Source of the DNA: Lichenicoccus roseus | GTDB lineage: Bacteria; Pseudomonadota; Alphaproteobacteria; Acetobacterales; Acetobacteraceae | DNA: 64,000 nucleotides | Direction of reading: 5' to 3' | NCBI RefSeq assembly: GCF_005844085.1 | Contig: NZ_VCDI01000002.1 | Coordinates: 792,277-856,276, forward strand | Shown: piece after piece, positions 29,321-37,742 of the stretch | How the letters are laid out: the number at the start of each line of letters is the position of its first letter | Numbering within the stretch: position 1 is the stretch's first letter | Translations under genes and position numbers: made by a program | The notes under the pieces: generated by a model | The model's input: the letters and a program-made list of their open reading frames with translations, nothing else | Told to the model about the DNA's origin: nothing | Database searches by the model: none

Positions 29321-30267
29321 GCCGGCCTCCTGGCCCGGGCCGCATAATATTGGACGAATACGATGCTGGCCATGAAGCCCATCATCATGCTCGCCAGCGC
29401 GCAGGCGGCGCCGACGTCGAACTGCTGCATGGCGTAGCGATAGATCATGATCGGCAACGTCTCGGAGGCGTCGAGCGGTCCGCCCTGGGTCATCACCCAG
29501 ATGAAGTCGAAGTTTATCGCCGTCCAGATCACGTGGATCAGGATCAGCGTCAGCGAGACGGTCCTGATGTGCGGCATGGTGATGACGCGGAACCGCATCA
29601 GCGTGCCGGCGCCATCGACAGCGGCGGCCTCGTGCAGTTCGCGCGGCACCGCCTGCAGGGCGGCCAGCAGGCTGATGGTGTAGAACGGGAACGACCGCCA
29701 GATATTGACCAGTGTGACGGTAAACAGCGCCGTCGAGGGCTGGCCGAGCCAGGCGATCGGCTGGCGTATGATGCCGAGCTGCACCAGCCAGTGGTTGAGG
29801 ATGCCGTATTCGGGGGTCAGCATCCAGCTCCAGGTCAGGCCGGCGACGACGATCGGGATGACCCAGGGCACGATGATCAGCGCCCGGAAGATGCCGCGGC
29901 CAGGCACGTTGCGGGCCAGCGCCAGGGCCGATGCCAGCCCGAGGACGTATTCGCCTGCGACCGAAAGCGCGGTCCAGATCATGGTGTTCCGCAGCGCCGG
30001 CAGGAAATCGTCGTCCTGCAGGACGGTGCGGAAGTTGTCGAGCCCGGCGAAACCCCGCACCGTCGGGTTCACCAGGTTCACGTAGCGCACGCACTCCCAG
30101 ACCACGCGCAGCAGCGGATAGGCGATCAGCACCAGCAGCAGCAGCACCACCGGGGCGGTGTAGAGTACCGCGAGGCGTCGGAGCTGCGCCTGCCGGCCGG
30201 GCTCGTGGCGGGCGCCGGAGCGCGTGGCGATCCGGTCCTGCCGCTTCAGGATGGCGGAGTGGCGCAT
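29317..30267 (-). CDS. Carbohydrate ABC transporter permease (MalF type)
   Basis: This 316-residue permease has six hydrophobic helices and the EAA loop VPRELHEAAAVDGAGTLMRF. The first helix LYTAPVVLLLLVLIAYPLLR and the WEC...NF segment match MalF-like subunits of sugar importers (CUT1). The start ATG at 30265-30267 is 4 bases after the solute-binding protein stop. It forms a heteromeric channel with the downstream permease. Confidence 0.92.
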   Translation of the reverse strand: MRHSAILKRQDRIATRSGARHEPGRQAQLRRLAVLYTAPVVLLLLVLIAYPLLRVVWECVRYVNLVNPTVRGFAGLDNFRTVLQDDDFLPALRNTMIWTALSVAGEYVLGLASALALARNVPGRGIFRALIIVPWVIPIVVAGLTWSWMLTPEYGILNHWLVQLGIIRQPIAWLGQPSTALFTVTLVNIWRSFPFYTISLLAALQAVPRELHEAAAVDGAGTLMRFRVITMPHIRTVSLTLILIHVIWTAINFDFIWVMTQGGPLDASETLPIMIYRYAMQQFDVGAACALASMMMGFMASIVFVQYYAARARRPA

Positions 30268-30271
30268 CGGC

Positions 30272-31597
30272 TCAGCCGGCGGCAAGCTCGCCCGACTGGC
30301 GCAGTGCGTGGTTGACCGCCTTGCCGAAGCGCGCGGCCACCGCCTGCGGCTCCTCCTGTCGCAGCAGCACGCGACCGATCGCATCCTGCATGGCGCGGGT
30401 GATCTGGCCGAGCGCCACCGGAGGAAACGGCACGCCGCTGGCGGCGAGGCTGCTGAACGAGGTGCCCCATTTGCCGGTGCCGACCACATCGGTGCGCGGA
30501 CTGTCGGCGGGACGGGCGGCGGCCTGGTAGTCCCGGGTGATCAGGAAATGCGCGAAGTCGGTGGCCTGCTGCAGGTGTGCCGACGCCTTGTAGACATAGA
30601 ACGGATTGATCTCGAAATAGGTGCGGCGGTTGCGCAGGCCGGGTGGCGGCGTGATCTGCACGTCGCGCATGCTATCCGGATACTGGCTTTCGTGCAGGTG
30701 CATCCAGGAGCCGTCCATCACCATCGCATACTGGCCGAGGGCGAAGTTGTTGTCCTCCTCCTCCCATCCCCAGCTGGTCGAGTTCGGCGCGATCGCGCCG
30801 CGGGCGAGCAGGTCGCGATACAGCGCCATCACCTCGGTGCCGCGCCTGAGCTGAGCCGGGTCGCGGTCCCAGTTGTTGCGGTAGCGGGCTGGACCGGACC
30901 CCGGCACCAGTTCCGCCAGCGGCGCATCGTTCTGCACCAGCAACATGAAGAACTCCTGCGGCGCGCGGACGGTGTCGTTGGCCACCGCGAAGGCATACTT
31001 GCCGGTCTTCGCACGGATCGTCGCTGCCTGGTCCAGCAGCTCCGGCCAGCTCTGCGGTGGCGCCGTGATGCCCGCCTTGGCAAGCAGCGCCTGATGGCTG
31101 AGCAGGGCGCGTATCCCGAGGTAATGCGGCACCGCCTTGATGCGGCCGTTGACCGCAAGCCCGGTCCAGACGTTCGGATAGATCGCGGCCTTGTCCGGCC
31201 AGCCATCCACCGCGTCGGTGAGGTCGGCGAGCGCGCCCATGCGGTCGAGTTCGCCGAGCCATTCGGCCAGCCCCCAGCTGATGTCCGGGCCCTGGCCGCC
31301 GGCGATGGCGGTCACCAGCTTGTCGTGCATCGCCTCGAACGACATGTTCTGCAGCTCGATGGTGACGCCGGGATGCGCCGCCTCGTACTGCGCGATCTTG
31401 GCCTGTGCGATCTTGCTGTCGGGCAGCGCAGGATCCCAGGCGACCCAGAACTTCAGCGTGACGGGATCGGCCGCACGCGCGGACGGTGCGCCGGCAGCCA
31501 CCAGGGCACCGGCGGACAACATGGCTGCGCCAGCGGACAACATGGCTGCGCCAGCCTGGCGCCGGGTGATCGTGTTGGGAGCTTTGCTCTCGGACAT
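30272..31597 (-). CDS. Extracellular sugar-binding protein (family 1)
   Basis: This 441-residue periplasmic binding protein delivers sugar to the two adjacent permeases. The signal region contains TRRQAG followed by hydrophobic AAMLSAGAAMLSAGALVAAG and a likely cleavage after SARA; the double Arg suggests possible Tat export. The mature part has VTLKFWVAWD, PGVTIELQNMSFEAMHDKLV and GPDISWGLAEWLGEL, typical of family 1 solute-binding proteins. The signal peptide contains a 21-bp duplication. It starts 39 bases after the GH4 stop. Confidence 0.9.
   Translation of the reverse strand: MSESKAPNTITRRQAGAAMLSAGAAMLSAGALVAAGAPSARAADPVTLKFWVAWDPALPDSKIAQAKIAQYEAAHPGVTIELQNMSFEAMHDKLVTAIAGGQGPDISWGLAEWLGELDRMGALADLTDAVDGWPDKAAIYPNVWTGLAVNGRIKAVPHYLGIRALLSHQALLAKAGITAPPQSWPELLDQAATIRAKTGKYAFAVANDTVRAPQEFFMLLVQNDAPLAELVPGSGPARYRNNWDRDPAQLRRGTEVMALYRDLLARGAIAPNSTSWGWEEEDNNFALGQYAMVMDGSWMHLHESQYPDSMRDVQITPPPGLRNRRTYFEINPFYVYKASAHLQQATDFAHFLITRDYQAAARPADSPRTDVVGTGKWGTSFSSLAASGVPFPPVALGQITRAMQDAIGRVLLRQEEPQAVAARFGKAVNHALRQSGELAAG
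31512..31553. repeat. 21-bp perfect tandem duplication in the solute-binding protein signal peptide
   Basis: Two identical 21-base units, 31512-31532 and 31533-31553, begin gcggacaacatggc. On the minus strand they encode the repeated heptad AAMLSAG in the hydrophobic core of the signal sequence. Confidence 0.9.
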
Positions 31598-31636
31598 GTC
31601 CTGTTCCTCCAGGCCTCTTGCGGGCCTGTTCAGTAT

Positions 31637-33121
31637 CTAGCCTGCCAGTTCCGAAGGCGAGTGGGCGGCATCGCGTGGCGCCCTGGCCTCGCGCAGTTCC
31701 TCGACGCTGCGCACCGACAGCCGCGCCGCACCCGTCGAGGCCTTGGCGGAGGGACGGGCCCGGCCCATGCGCTCCCGCGCCCCGGGGATCGCATCGGCGA
31801 ACTGCGGCAGCCACTGCGCCTGCGCCACCAGCAGCTCGTCGACCATCTGCCAGACCTCCTCGGGGTTGCACACGGCGCCGACCAGCGGGTCGTGCAGCAT
31901 CGCGAGGCGCAGCATCTCGAGATCGCCCTCGACCGCCGCCTTGAGCGCCATGCGCTGCACGTTCACCGTGACGCTGCAGGTGGCGGCGCAGGCCATCGGC
32001 AGGGTGATGCCGGCAGTCATGTTGAGCCCGAAGCGGTCGACGGTGCCGGGCGTCTCGACGATGCAGTCCGATGCGAGGTTGGTGATCAGGCCCTGGTTGC
32101 GGACGTTGAAATGGCCGCGATAAGGCTTGCCGGTTTCCAGCGCCTCGATGATGTGGCTGCAATGTTCGTCCGAGCGCGTGTAGTCCGCGAGCGGTGCGCC
32201 GGCCTCGCCGAGCCAGCGCGGGAAGTCTGTCTCGAACCAGTTGCGCTGCTCGGTGCAGTAGCGCAGGTAGCCGCCGGTCTCGCCGTTGATCCAGTTGGTG
32301 AGGTCGATCCAGCCCGGGATCTCGTCGGGCCGCTTGCGATACCAGGGCAGGTATTCGCTGAGATGGCCGTTGCTCTCGGTGGAATAGACGCCGAAGCGGC
32401 GCAGCACGTCGATGCGGACCTTCTCCTCCTGGCTGTATTGCGGATGCCGCTCGAACGCTGCCAGCAGTTCGTCGCGCCCGATGCGCCGGCCGTTCCAGCG
32501 CAGGTCGACATACCAGGTCTGGTGGTTGATGCCGGCGCAGATGTACTCGACTTCGTTAGCATCCTTCGCCCCCAGCACCTCGGCGATCTGCCGCCAGCCA
32601 TGCTGCACGCCGTGGCACAGGCCGACGGTGTTGGCGACGCCGCCATGCTCGATCGCGGCCCAGGTGTTCATCGCCATCGGGTTGGCATAGTTGAGGAACC
32701 AGGCCCCCGGCTCGGCGACCTCGCGGATGTCGCGGCAGAACGCCAGGATCTCCGGCACCGTGCGCATGCCGTACATCAGGCCGCCGGCGCAGATGGTGTC
32801 GCCGACGCACTGGTCGACGCCGTAGCGCAGCGGGATCTCGATGTCGTGGTGGAAGGCATCAAGACCGCCGATGCGCACGCAGCAGATCACGTAGCGCGCG
32901 CCGGTGAGTGCCGCGCGGCGCTCCGTCGAGGTGCTGACACGGGCGGGGAGCCGGTTGGCCTCGATATCCTTGCGAACGATCTGGGCGACCATGTCGAGAT
33001 TGCCGGCGTTGATGTCGTGCAGCGCGAACTCGGTGTCCTGCAGCGCCTCGACCTTGAGGATGTCCCGCACCAGCTTGCGCGTGAAGCCGACGCTGCCGGC
33101 TCCAATCACCGCGACCTTCAT
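31637..33121 (-). CDS. Glycoside hydrolase family 4 (alpha-galactosidase or alpha-galacturonidase type)
   Basis: The 494-residue cytoplasmic enzyme belongs to GH4, which hydrolyses alpha-glycosides through an NAD+ and Mn2+ dependent redox mechanism. The NAD-binding start is MKVAVIGAGSVGFTRKLVRD. The region FLNYANPMAMNTWAA with LCHGVQHGW holds the metal-binding Cys and neighbouring His of the MelA/LplD subgroup, and CAGINHQTWYVDL and NVRNQGLITNLASDCIVETP follow. Its place at the head of a sugar ABC importer operon and divergent from an AraC regulator points to uptake and cleavage of an alpha-galactoside or related oligosaccharide. Exact substrate is not determinable here. A Pro/Arg-rich tail of about 45 residues is unusual. 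Confidence 0.88.
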   Translation of the reverse strand: MKVAVIGAGSVGFTRKLVRDILKVEALQDTEFALHDINAGNLDMVAQIVRKDIEANRLPARVSTSTERRAALTGARYVICCVRIGGLDAFHHDIEIPLRYGVDQCVGDTICAGGLMYGMRTVPEILAFCRDIREVAEPGAWFLNYANPMAMNTWAAIEHGGVANTVGLCHGVQHGWRQIAEVLGAKDANEVEYICAGINHQTWYVDLRWNGRRIGRDELLAAFERHPQYSQEEKVRIDVLRRFGVYSTESNGHLSEYLPWYRKRPDEIPGWIDLTNWINGETGGYLRYCTEQRNWFETDFPRWLGEAGAPLADYTRSDEHCSHIIEALETGKPYRGHFNVRNQGLITNLASDCIVETPGTVDRFGLNMTAGITLPMACAATCSVTVNVQRMALKAAVEGDLEMLRLAMLHDPLVGAVCNPEEVWQMVDELLVAQAQWLPQFADAIPGARERMGRARPSAKASTGAARLSVRSVEELREARAPRDAAHSPSELAG

Positions 33122-33214
33122 GACGCCATCCTTTTGCGAAAGGTAAGTTCTTGCTACCCATAGCGGGGCTAGATGCAGGGGAAAGAGGAAAGCTGTGCCT
33201 AAACCAGCATTTTC

Positions 33215-34114
33215 GTGCTGACCGATGTTGCGGACGCCGGCTCCCGCGCGGTGTCGCTGGCGTTTCCGAAGCAGCGCTACCGGCTGCATGCCATGGTCAC
33301 CAGCGCCGGCTACGACCAGCGCCGCCACGATCCGCACCGTCCCTATGACTGGAATGGCCTCAGGCGCGGCGATGCGCCGTTCGTGCTGCTGCAGCACACG
33401 CTGTCCGGCCGCGGCCGGCTGCGCCACGGCCGCAGCATGCACGAGGTGCTGCCCGGCCAGACCATGCTGCTGTCGTTCCCGCACGACCATCGCTACTGGC
33501 TGGCGCCCGGCGATGGCTGGGAGTTCTTCTGGATCTGCCTGAACGGCTCGGAGGTGCTGCGGCTGTGGCGGCAGCTGCTGGAGGCGGGGCCGCTGGTGCG
33601 GCTCGGCGCGGCCGGCATCGACCGGATGGCGGCGTACTGCCGGGCGGTGCTGGATGGCGAGGTGACGTCGCCGGCACGCAGCTCGCAGATGGCGTATTCG
33701 ATCGCAATGCATCTTGCCGACGAGCTGCTGGCGTGGGGCGAGGTGCGGACCAGCTCGAAGCGGCCGGCGGCGATCGAGCGCGCGGTGTCGCTGGTGCACG
33801 GGGCTGCCGGCGCTCCGGTGGATGTCGGGCGGATGGCGGAGGCCAGCGGCTACAGCCGGTACCATTTCAGCCGGCTGTTCAGCGCCGTGGAAGGCGTGCC
33901 GCCGGCGCGCTACCGGTTGCGCGTGCGCATGGAGGAGGCGGCGCGACGGCTGCAGACCGAGCCGGATCCGATCAAGATCATCGCGCAGCGCTGCGGCTTC
34001 GCCGACGCCAACTACTTCACCAAGCTGTTCCGCCGCTACTACGGCATGACGCCGCGTGATTTCCGGCGCAGCGGCATGTTCGCCGGCAGCCTGTCGACGC
34101 AGGGCGTGCGCTGA
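33215..34114 (+). CDS. AraC-family transcriptional regulator
   Basis: The 299-residue protein has an N-terminal cupin-like sensor region (HTLSGRGRLRHGRSMHEVLP, FPHDHRYWLAPGDGWEFFWI) and a C-terminal double helix-turn-helix with VGRMAEASGYSRYHFSRLFS and IAQRCGFADANYFTKLFRRY ending in the AraC signature GMTPRDFRRSG. It starts with GTG at 33215; a TAA at about 33200 rules out starts further upstream. It is divergent from the GH4 operon across a 93-base gap, so it is probably its sugar-responsive activator. Confidence 0.88.
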   Translation: MLTDVADAGSRAVSLAFPKQRYRLHAMVTSAGYDQRRHDPHRPYDWNGLRRGDAPFVLLQHTLSGRGRLRHGRSMHEVLPGQTMLLSFPHDHRYWLAPGDGWEFFWICLNGSEVLRLWRQLLEAGPLVRLGAAGIDRMAAYCRAVLDGEVTSPARSSQMAYSIAMHLADELLAWGEVRTSSKRPAAIERAVSLVHGAAGAPVDVGRMAEASGYSRYHFSRLFSAVEGVPPARYRLRVRMEEAARRLQTEPDPIKIIAQRCGFADANYFTKLFRRYYGMTPRDFRRSGMFAGSLSTQGVR

Positions 34115-34231
34115 CGCCGGGCGCGATCTCTCGCAGGCGTGCTGGCGGGCTGCGATGACGGGCCGCGCTTCCGGCTGATATCCTTGGTGATCGGCGCCGG
34201 CTCGGAAGCGCCGGAACGAGGAGATCCCGGC

Positions 34232-35497
34232 ATGGATGTCAGCACCCCGATTCCCGTAGCCGAGGCCGCCGAGGCCGAGCCGCAGCAGGACCTGCCACCG
34301 GGCGGCGCGCCCCGGGCGCGACCCATGGGGCGGTTTGCCTGGGAAGACGCGCTGCTGCTCGACGACCAGCTGACCGGGGACGAGCGCGCCATGCGAGACG
34401 CCGCCCGCGCCTACTGCCAGGACCGGCTGATGCCCCGCGTGCTGATGGCCAACCGCCACGAGAGCTTCGACCGCGAGATCATGAACGAGATGGGCGAGAT
34501 GGGCTTCCTCGGCGCCACGCTCGATGGGTATGGCTGCGCCGGGGTCGGCTACGTGGCGTATGGACTGATCGCCCGCGAGGTGGAGCGGGTGGATAGCGGC
34601 TACCGCTCCGCCTTCTCGGTGCAGTCCTCGCTGGTGATGTATCCGATCCGGGCATTCGGCTCCGAGCAGCAGCGGCAGCGGTACCTGCCCGGGCTGCGGA
34701 GCGGCGCCCTGGTCGGCTGCTTCGGCCTGACGGAGCCGGACGCCGGCTCCGATCCGGGCAGCATGCGCACCCGCGCCAGGAGTGTGGACGGCGGCTATCT
34801 TGTCAGCGGCAGCAAGACCTGGATCACCAATTCGCCGCTGGCCGATGTCTTCATGGTCTGGGCACGCGACGACGAGGGCGCCATACGCGGCTTCATCCTG
34901 GAGCGCGGCATGAAGGGTCTCAGTGCGCCGGCGATCGAGGGCAAGTTCAGCCTGCGTGCGTCGAAGACCGGCATGATCATGATGGACGACGTCTTCGTGC
35001 CCGCGGAGAACATGCTGCCCGGCGTGCAGGGCCTGCGCGGTCCGTTCTCGTGCCTGAACAATGCCCGCTACGGCATCGCCTGGGGCGCGCTGGGGGCCGC
35101 CGAGTTCTGCTGGCACGCCGCCCGCGACTACACGATGCAGCGCATGATGTTCGGCCGCCCGCTCGCCGCCACCCAGCTGATCCAGAAGAAGCTCGCCGAC
35201 ATGCAGACCGAGATCGCCATCGGGCTGCAGGCGGTGCTGCGCCTCGGCCGGCTGATGGAGGAGCACCGCGCGGCGCCGGAGATGATCAGCCTGTGCAAGC
35301 GCAACAGCTGCGGCAAGGCGCTCGCCATCGCCCGCGAGGCTCGCGACATGCACGGCGGCAACGGCATCGCGGACGAGTACCACGTGATCCGGCACATGAT
35401 GAACCTCGAGGCGGTGAACACCTACGAGGGCACCCACGACGTCCATGCGCTGATCCTCGGGCGGGCGCAGACCGGGCTGTCAGCCTTCGGCGCCTGA
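34232..35497 (+). CDS. gcdH: Glutaryl-CoA dehydrogenase / acyl-CoA dehydrogenase
   Basis: This 421-residue FAD enzyme oxidatively decarboxylates glutaryl-CoA to crotonyl-CoA in lysine and tryptophan degradation. Features matching glutaryl-CoA dehydrogenase are [18 protein letters not shown] (substrate Arg), [16 protein letters not shown] (FAD/substrate loop) and [20 protein letters not shown] with the catalytic Glu in YEGTHD. The start at 34232 is chosen for GAGGAG upstream; the frame is open from 34139. The first 40 residues are a variable Pro/Ala extension. No glutarate-pathway neighbours are visible, so the specific substrate rests on similarity. Confidence 0.88.
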   Translation: MDVSTPIPVAEAAEAEPQQDLPPGGAPRARPMGRFAWEDALLLDDQLTGDERAMRDAARAYCQDRLMPRVLMANRHESFDREIMNEMGEMGFLGATLDGYGCAGVGYVAYGLIAREVERVDSGYRSAFSVQSSLVMYPIRAFGSEQQRQRYLPGLRSGALVGCFGLTEPDAGSDPGSMRTRARSVDGGYLVSGSKTWITNSPLADVFMVWARDDEGAIRGFILERGMKGLSAPAIEGKFSLRASKTGMIMMDDVFVPAENMLPGVQGLRGPFSCLNNARYGIAWGALGAAEFCWHAARDYTMQRMMFGRPLAATQLIQKKLADMQTEIAIGLQAVLRLGRLMEEHRAAPEMISLCKRNSCGKALAIAREARDMHGGNGIADEYHVIRHMMNLEAVNTYEGTHDVHALILGRAQTGLSAFGA

Positions 35498-35592
35498 CCA
35501 CCGGCCATGCCCCGACCGCGACGTCGAATGTCGCGACGGATCTGCCCGGCTGTCGCGTGCAAGCTTCATACAGGTCAGTCCGAAGGATGCGG

Positions 35593-36246
35593 ATGGGTGA
35601 AGCCGGGCTTCTCATGGCGGCGACGAGGCCGGTGCTGGCCGGATCGCGGCGTGCGGCCGGCCGGTTGATCCGGTTCCGCAAGCCGGCCGGGCCGTCGGCG
35701 GCGGCGGCATTCGTCGAGGATCCGGACGCGGAGCTGGTCGCACGCATGGGGCAGGGCGACGAGGCGGCGTTCCGGCTGCTGATCGACCGCAAGCTGCCGC
35801 GTCTGCATGCGCTGGCGCAGCGGCTGCTCGGCGGCGCCGGCGAGGCCGACGATGTCGCCCAGGAGGCGCTGCTGCGCGCCTGGCGGCAGGCGCCCCGCTG
35901 GCAGCCGGGCGCGGCGCGGTTCGACACCTGGCTGCACCGGGTGGCGCTCAATCTCTGCACCGACATCCAGCGCAAGCGCCGCGAGGTGGTGATGGCGGAG
36001 CCGCCCGATCGCGCCGATCCCGCCCCGCTCGCCGACCAGGCGATGCAGAGCGAGGAGACCGCGCGGCGGGTGCGGCAGGCGCTGGCCAGGCTGCCGCCCC
36101 GGCAGCGCGAGGCGATCGTGCTGCAGACCTACCAGGACCTGTCCAACGTCGAGATCGCCGCGGTCCTGGAAATCAGCGTCGAAGCGCTCGAAAGCCTGTT
36201 GTCGCGGGGCAGGCGCATGTTGCGCGACCTGCTTGCAGGGGGATGA
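35593..36246 (+). CDS. ECF-type RNA polymerase sigma factor
   Basis: The 217-residue protein has sigma region 2 (DEAAFRLLIDRKLPRLHALA through DDVAQEALLRAWRQAP and FDTWLHRVALNLCTDIQRKR) and region 4 (ALARLPPRQREAIVLQTYQD and SNVEIAAVLEISVEALESLL), with no region 3 between them, as in extracytoplasmic function sigma factors. The ATG at 35593 has GAAGG 6 bases upstream; ATGs at 35587 and 35614 are alternatives. It overlaps the next gene by 4 bases, a typical sigma/anti-sigma coupling. Confidence 0.9.
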   Translation: MGEAGLLMAATRPVLAGSRRAAGRLIRFRKPAGPSAAAAFVEDPDAELVARMGQGDEAAFRLLIDRKLPRLHALAQRLLGGAGEADDVAQEALLRAWRQAPRWQPGAARFDTWLHRVALNLCTDIQRKRREVVMAEPPDRADPAPLADQAMQSEETARRVRQALARLPPRQREAIVLQTYQDLSNVEIAAVLEISVEALESLLSRGRRMLRDLLAGG

Positions 36247-36674
36247 CCATGACGCCCGATCGTTTTGCCGCACTTGCCGACGCGCATGGCGGCGCCATCG
36301 AACGCTGGCCTGCGGACCTGCGCGACGCCGGCCGGGCGCATCTGCTGCTGCATCCAGAGGCCAGCCTGGTCCTGGACGAGGCCGCGCGGCTGGACGCGGC
36401 GCTGGGAAGCTGGTCGGTGCCGGGTCCCGGGGCGGCGCTTGCCGCCCGTACCCTGATGCAGGTCGCGCCGCAGCGGCGCACTCGTCGGCTGCGGCTGTGG
36501 TTCTCCGGCTTCGGTGCCGCCGGGGTGCTGGCGGGCGGGCTGGCGGCAGGGGCAGCGATCGTCATGCTGTCGCAACCGGCGCCGGAGCAGGTCGGCGAGC
36601 CTCTCTACGAGGTGAGCGTGCTCGGTGCACCAGTCGATGCGGACGAACCACCCGGCAAGGGGGTGTCGCCATGA
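36243..36674 (+). CDS. Small membrane protein, probable anti-sigma factor
   Basis: The 143-residue product has a cytoplasmic N-terminal half (PDRFAALADAHGGAIERWPA), one membrane span at about residues 85 to 110 (FSGFGAAGVLAGGLAAGAAI) and a short periplasmic tail. No zinc anti-sigma HxxxCxxC motif is visible. The role is inferred from position: translationally coupled behind an ECF sigma factor and ahead of a periplasmic sensor-like protein. Sequence alone does not prove it binds sigma. Confidence 0.65.
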   Translation: MTMTPDRFAALADAHGGAIERWPADLRDAGRAHLLLHPEASLVLDEAARLDAALGSWSVPGPGAALAARTLMQVAPQRRTRRLRLWFSGFGAAGVLAGGLAAGAAIVMLSQPAPEQVGEPLYEVSVLGAPVDADEPPGKGVSP

Positions 36675-37147
36675 TGCCGCGCCTCCGCATGCTGCTGGCG
36701 GTGTCGCTTCTGGTCAACGTGTTCGCAGTCGGCGCCATCGGCGGCGGCCTGTTCATGCTGTCGCGAAGCGGCGGCCTGCGGGCGCATCCGGCCATGCATC
36801 CGGCGTTGCGTGCCGCCGGCGATGGACTACCGGCGCCGGACCGTGCGCGTTTCCGCCTCGCCATCCGGACCGTGATGCAGGACAGCCGCGATCTGGTGGT
36901 GACGGCGCGGCTCGGCAGGGCGGCGGCGGCGGACCTGTTCGTGCAGCCGGTCTTCGACCAGGCCGGCGTGCTGGCAGCACTGGAACGTGCGCGGATCGCC
37001 GATCTCGAGCTGCGTCGCCGCCTGGAGACGACTGCGGTGCAGGTCGCGGCCAGCCTTCCGGTCGAGGAGCGTGTGTCTCTCGCACGTGGCCTCGAGCGCG
37101 GCGGTCCACTGCGCCATCCCAGGTATCCGGCACCGGCGACGCACTGA
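36671..37147 (+). CDS. Membrane-anchored periplasmic protein, Spy/CpxP-like (heavy-metal resistance family)
   Basis: The 158-residue protein has an N-terminal anchor (LLAVSLLVNVFAVGAIGGGL). A helical periplasmic region follows with ALRAAGDGLPAPDRARFRLA, Arg/Glu-rich ARIADLELRRRLETT and PVEERVSLARGLER. This pattern resembles the LTxxQ-like, all-helical metal resistance/periplasmic sensor family. It overlaps the preceding gene by 4 bases, so sigma, putative anti-sigma and this protein form one operon and may sense envelope or metal stress. Family assignment is tentative. Confidence 0.65.
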   Translation: MMPRLRMLLAVSLLVNVFAVGAIGGGLFMLSRSGGLRAHPAMHPALRAAGDGLPAPDRARFRLAIRTVMQDSRDLVVTARLGRAAAADLFVQPVFDQAGVLAALERARIADLELRRRLETTAVQVAASLPVEERVSLARGLERGGPLRHPRYPAPATH

Positions 37148-37262
37148 TAGCTCGATCATTACGTTTCTTTAAGGGTGCATCGCGACGGATCTGGCGCGGC
37201 GCTCCGTTCAACCGGCAAGGGCAGGGGATGGACCGGCTCTTTTCATTGAACGGAGACTTTCG

Positions 37263-37397
37263 ATGCGGGCTCGTCTGATCAGGCAGCTTTGCGCTGCCAT
37301 CCTGGTGACAGGGTGCGGCATGTCGGTGTCCGGCTGCATCATCGCGCCGGGCCATGGCGGCGGCTGGTGCTACTGGCACCCTTATCGCTGCCGCTGA
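37263..37397 (+). CDS. Very small predicted lipoprotein
   Basis: This 44-residue ORF has a basic start, a hydrophobic stretch (LCAAILVTGCGM), a lipobox-like VSGC, and a short tail rich in Gly, His, Trp and Cys (GHGGGWCYWHPYRCR). GGAG lies 8 bases before the ATG. It follows the sensor operon by 115 bases and precedes another small exported protein. No homologue is recognised, and coding status rests on the ribosome site and signal. Confidence 0.5.
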   Translation: MRARLIRQLCAAILVTGCGMSVSGCIIAPGHGGGWCYWHPYRCR

Positions 37398-37438
37398 ACC
37401 GCCATCGTCAAGCTTGCAGTCTATTTGAGGAACAAGTC

Positions 37439-37729
37439 ATGAGAACGATCGCCAGCCTCACCCTGGCAACCCTCGTGGGCGCGGCGACGCTTGCCGCGCC
37501 GCTGCGGGCCAGCGCCCAACCTTATCCGCCCATACCGGCGCCGCGCTACGAGGTGGTGCCGGTCGCCCCTGGGCCGGCCTATGCCTGGCGCGCCGGCGGC
37601 TGGCGCTGGGACGGGCGCGGCTATGTCTGGGTTCCCGGCGCCTACGTCGTCCGGCATGCCGGCTACCACCAGTGGGTCCCCGGCCACTGGGGGCGCTTAG
37701 GCCGCTGGATCCCCGCGCACTGGCGCTGA
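37439..37729 (+). CDS. Secreted YXWGXW-repeat protein
   Basis: The 96-residue protein has a clear signal peptide (SLTLATLVGAATLAAPLRAS, cut after SAQ or nearby) and a Tyr/Trp/Gly-rich mature part with repeated units AWRAGGWRWDGRGYVWVPG and HQWVPGHWGRLGRWIPAHWR. This is the small WXXGXW repeat family of unknown function found in proteobacterial envelopes. GAGGA precedes the ATG by 7 bases. It is next to the ECF sigma operon and may be in its regulon, which is inference only. Confidence 0.78.
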   Translation: MRTIASLTLATLVGAATLAAPLRASAQPYPPIPAPRYEVVPVAPGPAYAWRAGGWRWDGRGYVWVPGAYVVRHAGYHQWVPGHWGRLGRWIPAHWR

Positions 37730-37742
37730 GGATCCGGATCGT

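Noticed and set aside
33122..35446. Very long open frame on the minus strand opposite the AraC and glutaryl-CoA dehydrogenase genes, continuous with GH4
   Set aside because: It is an antisense frame produced by high GC at third codon positions; only the portion from the ATG at 33121 resembles a protein family.
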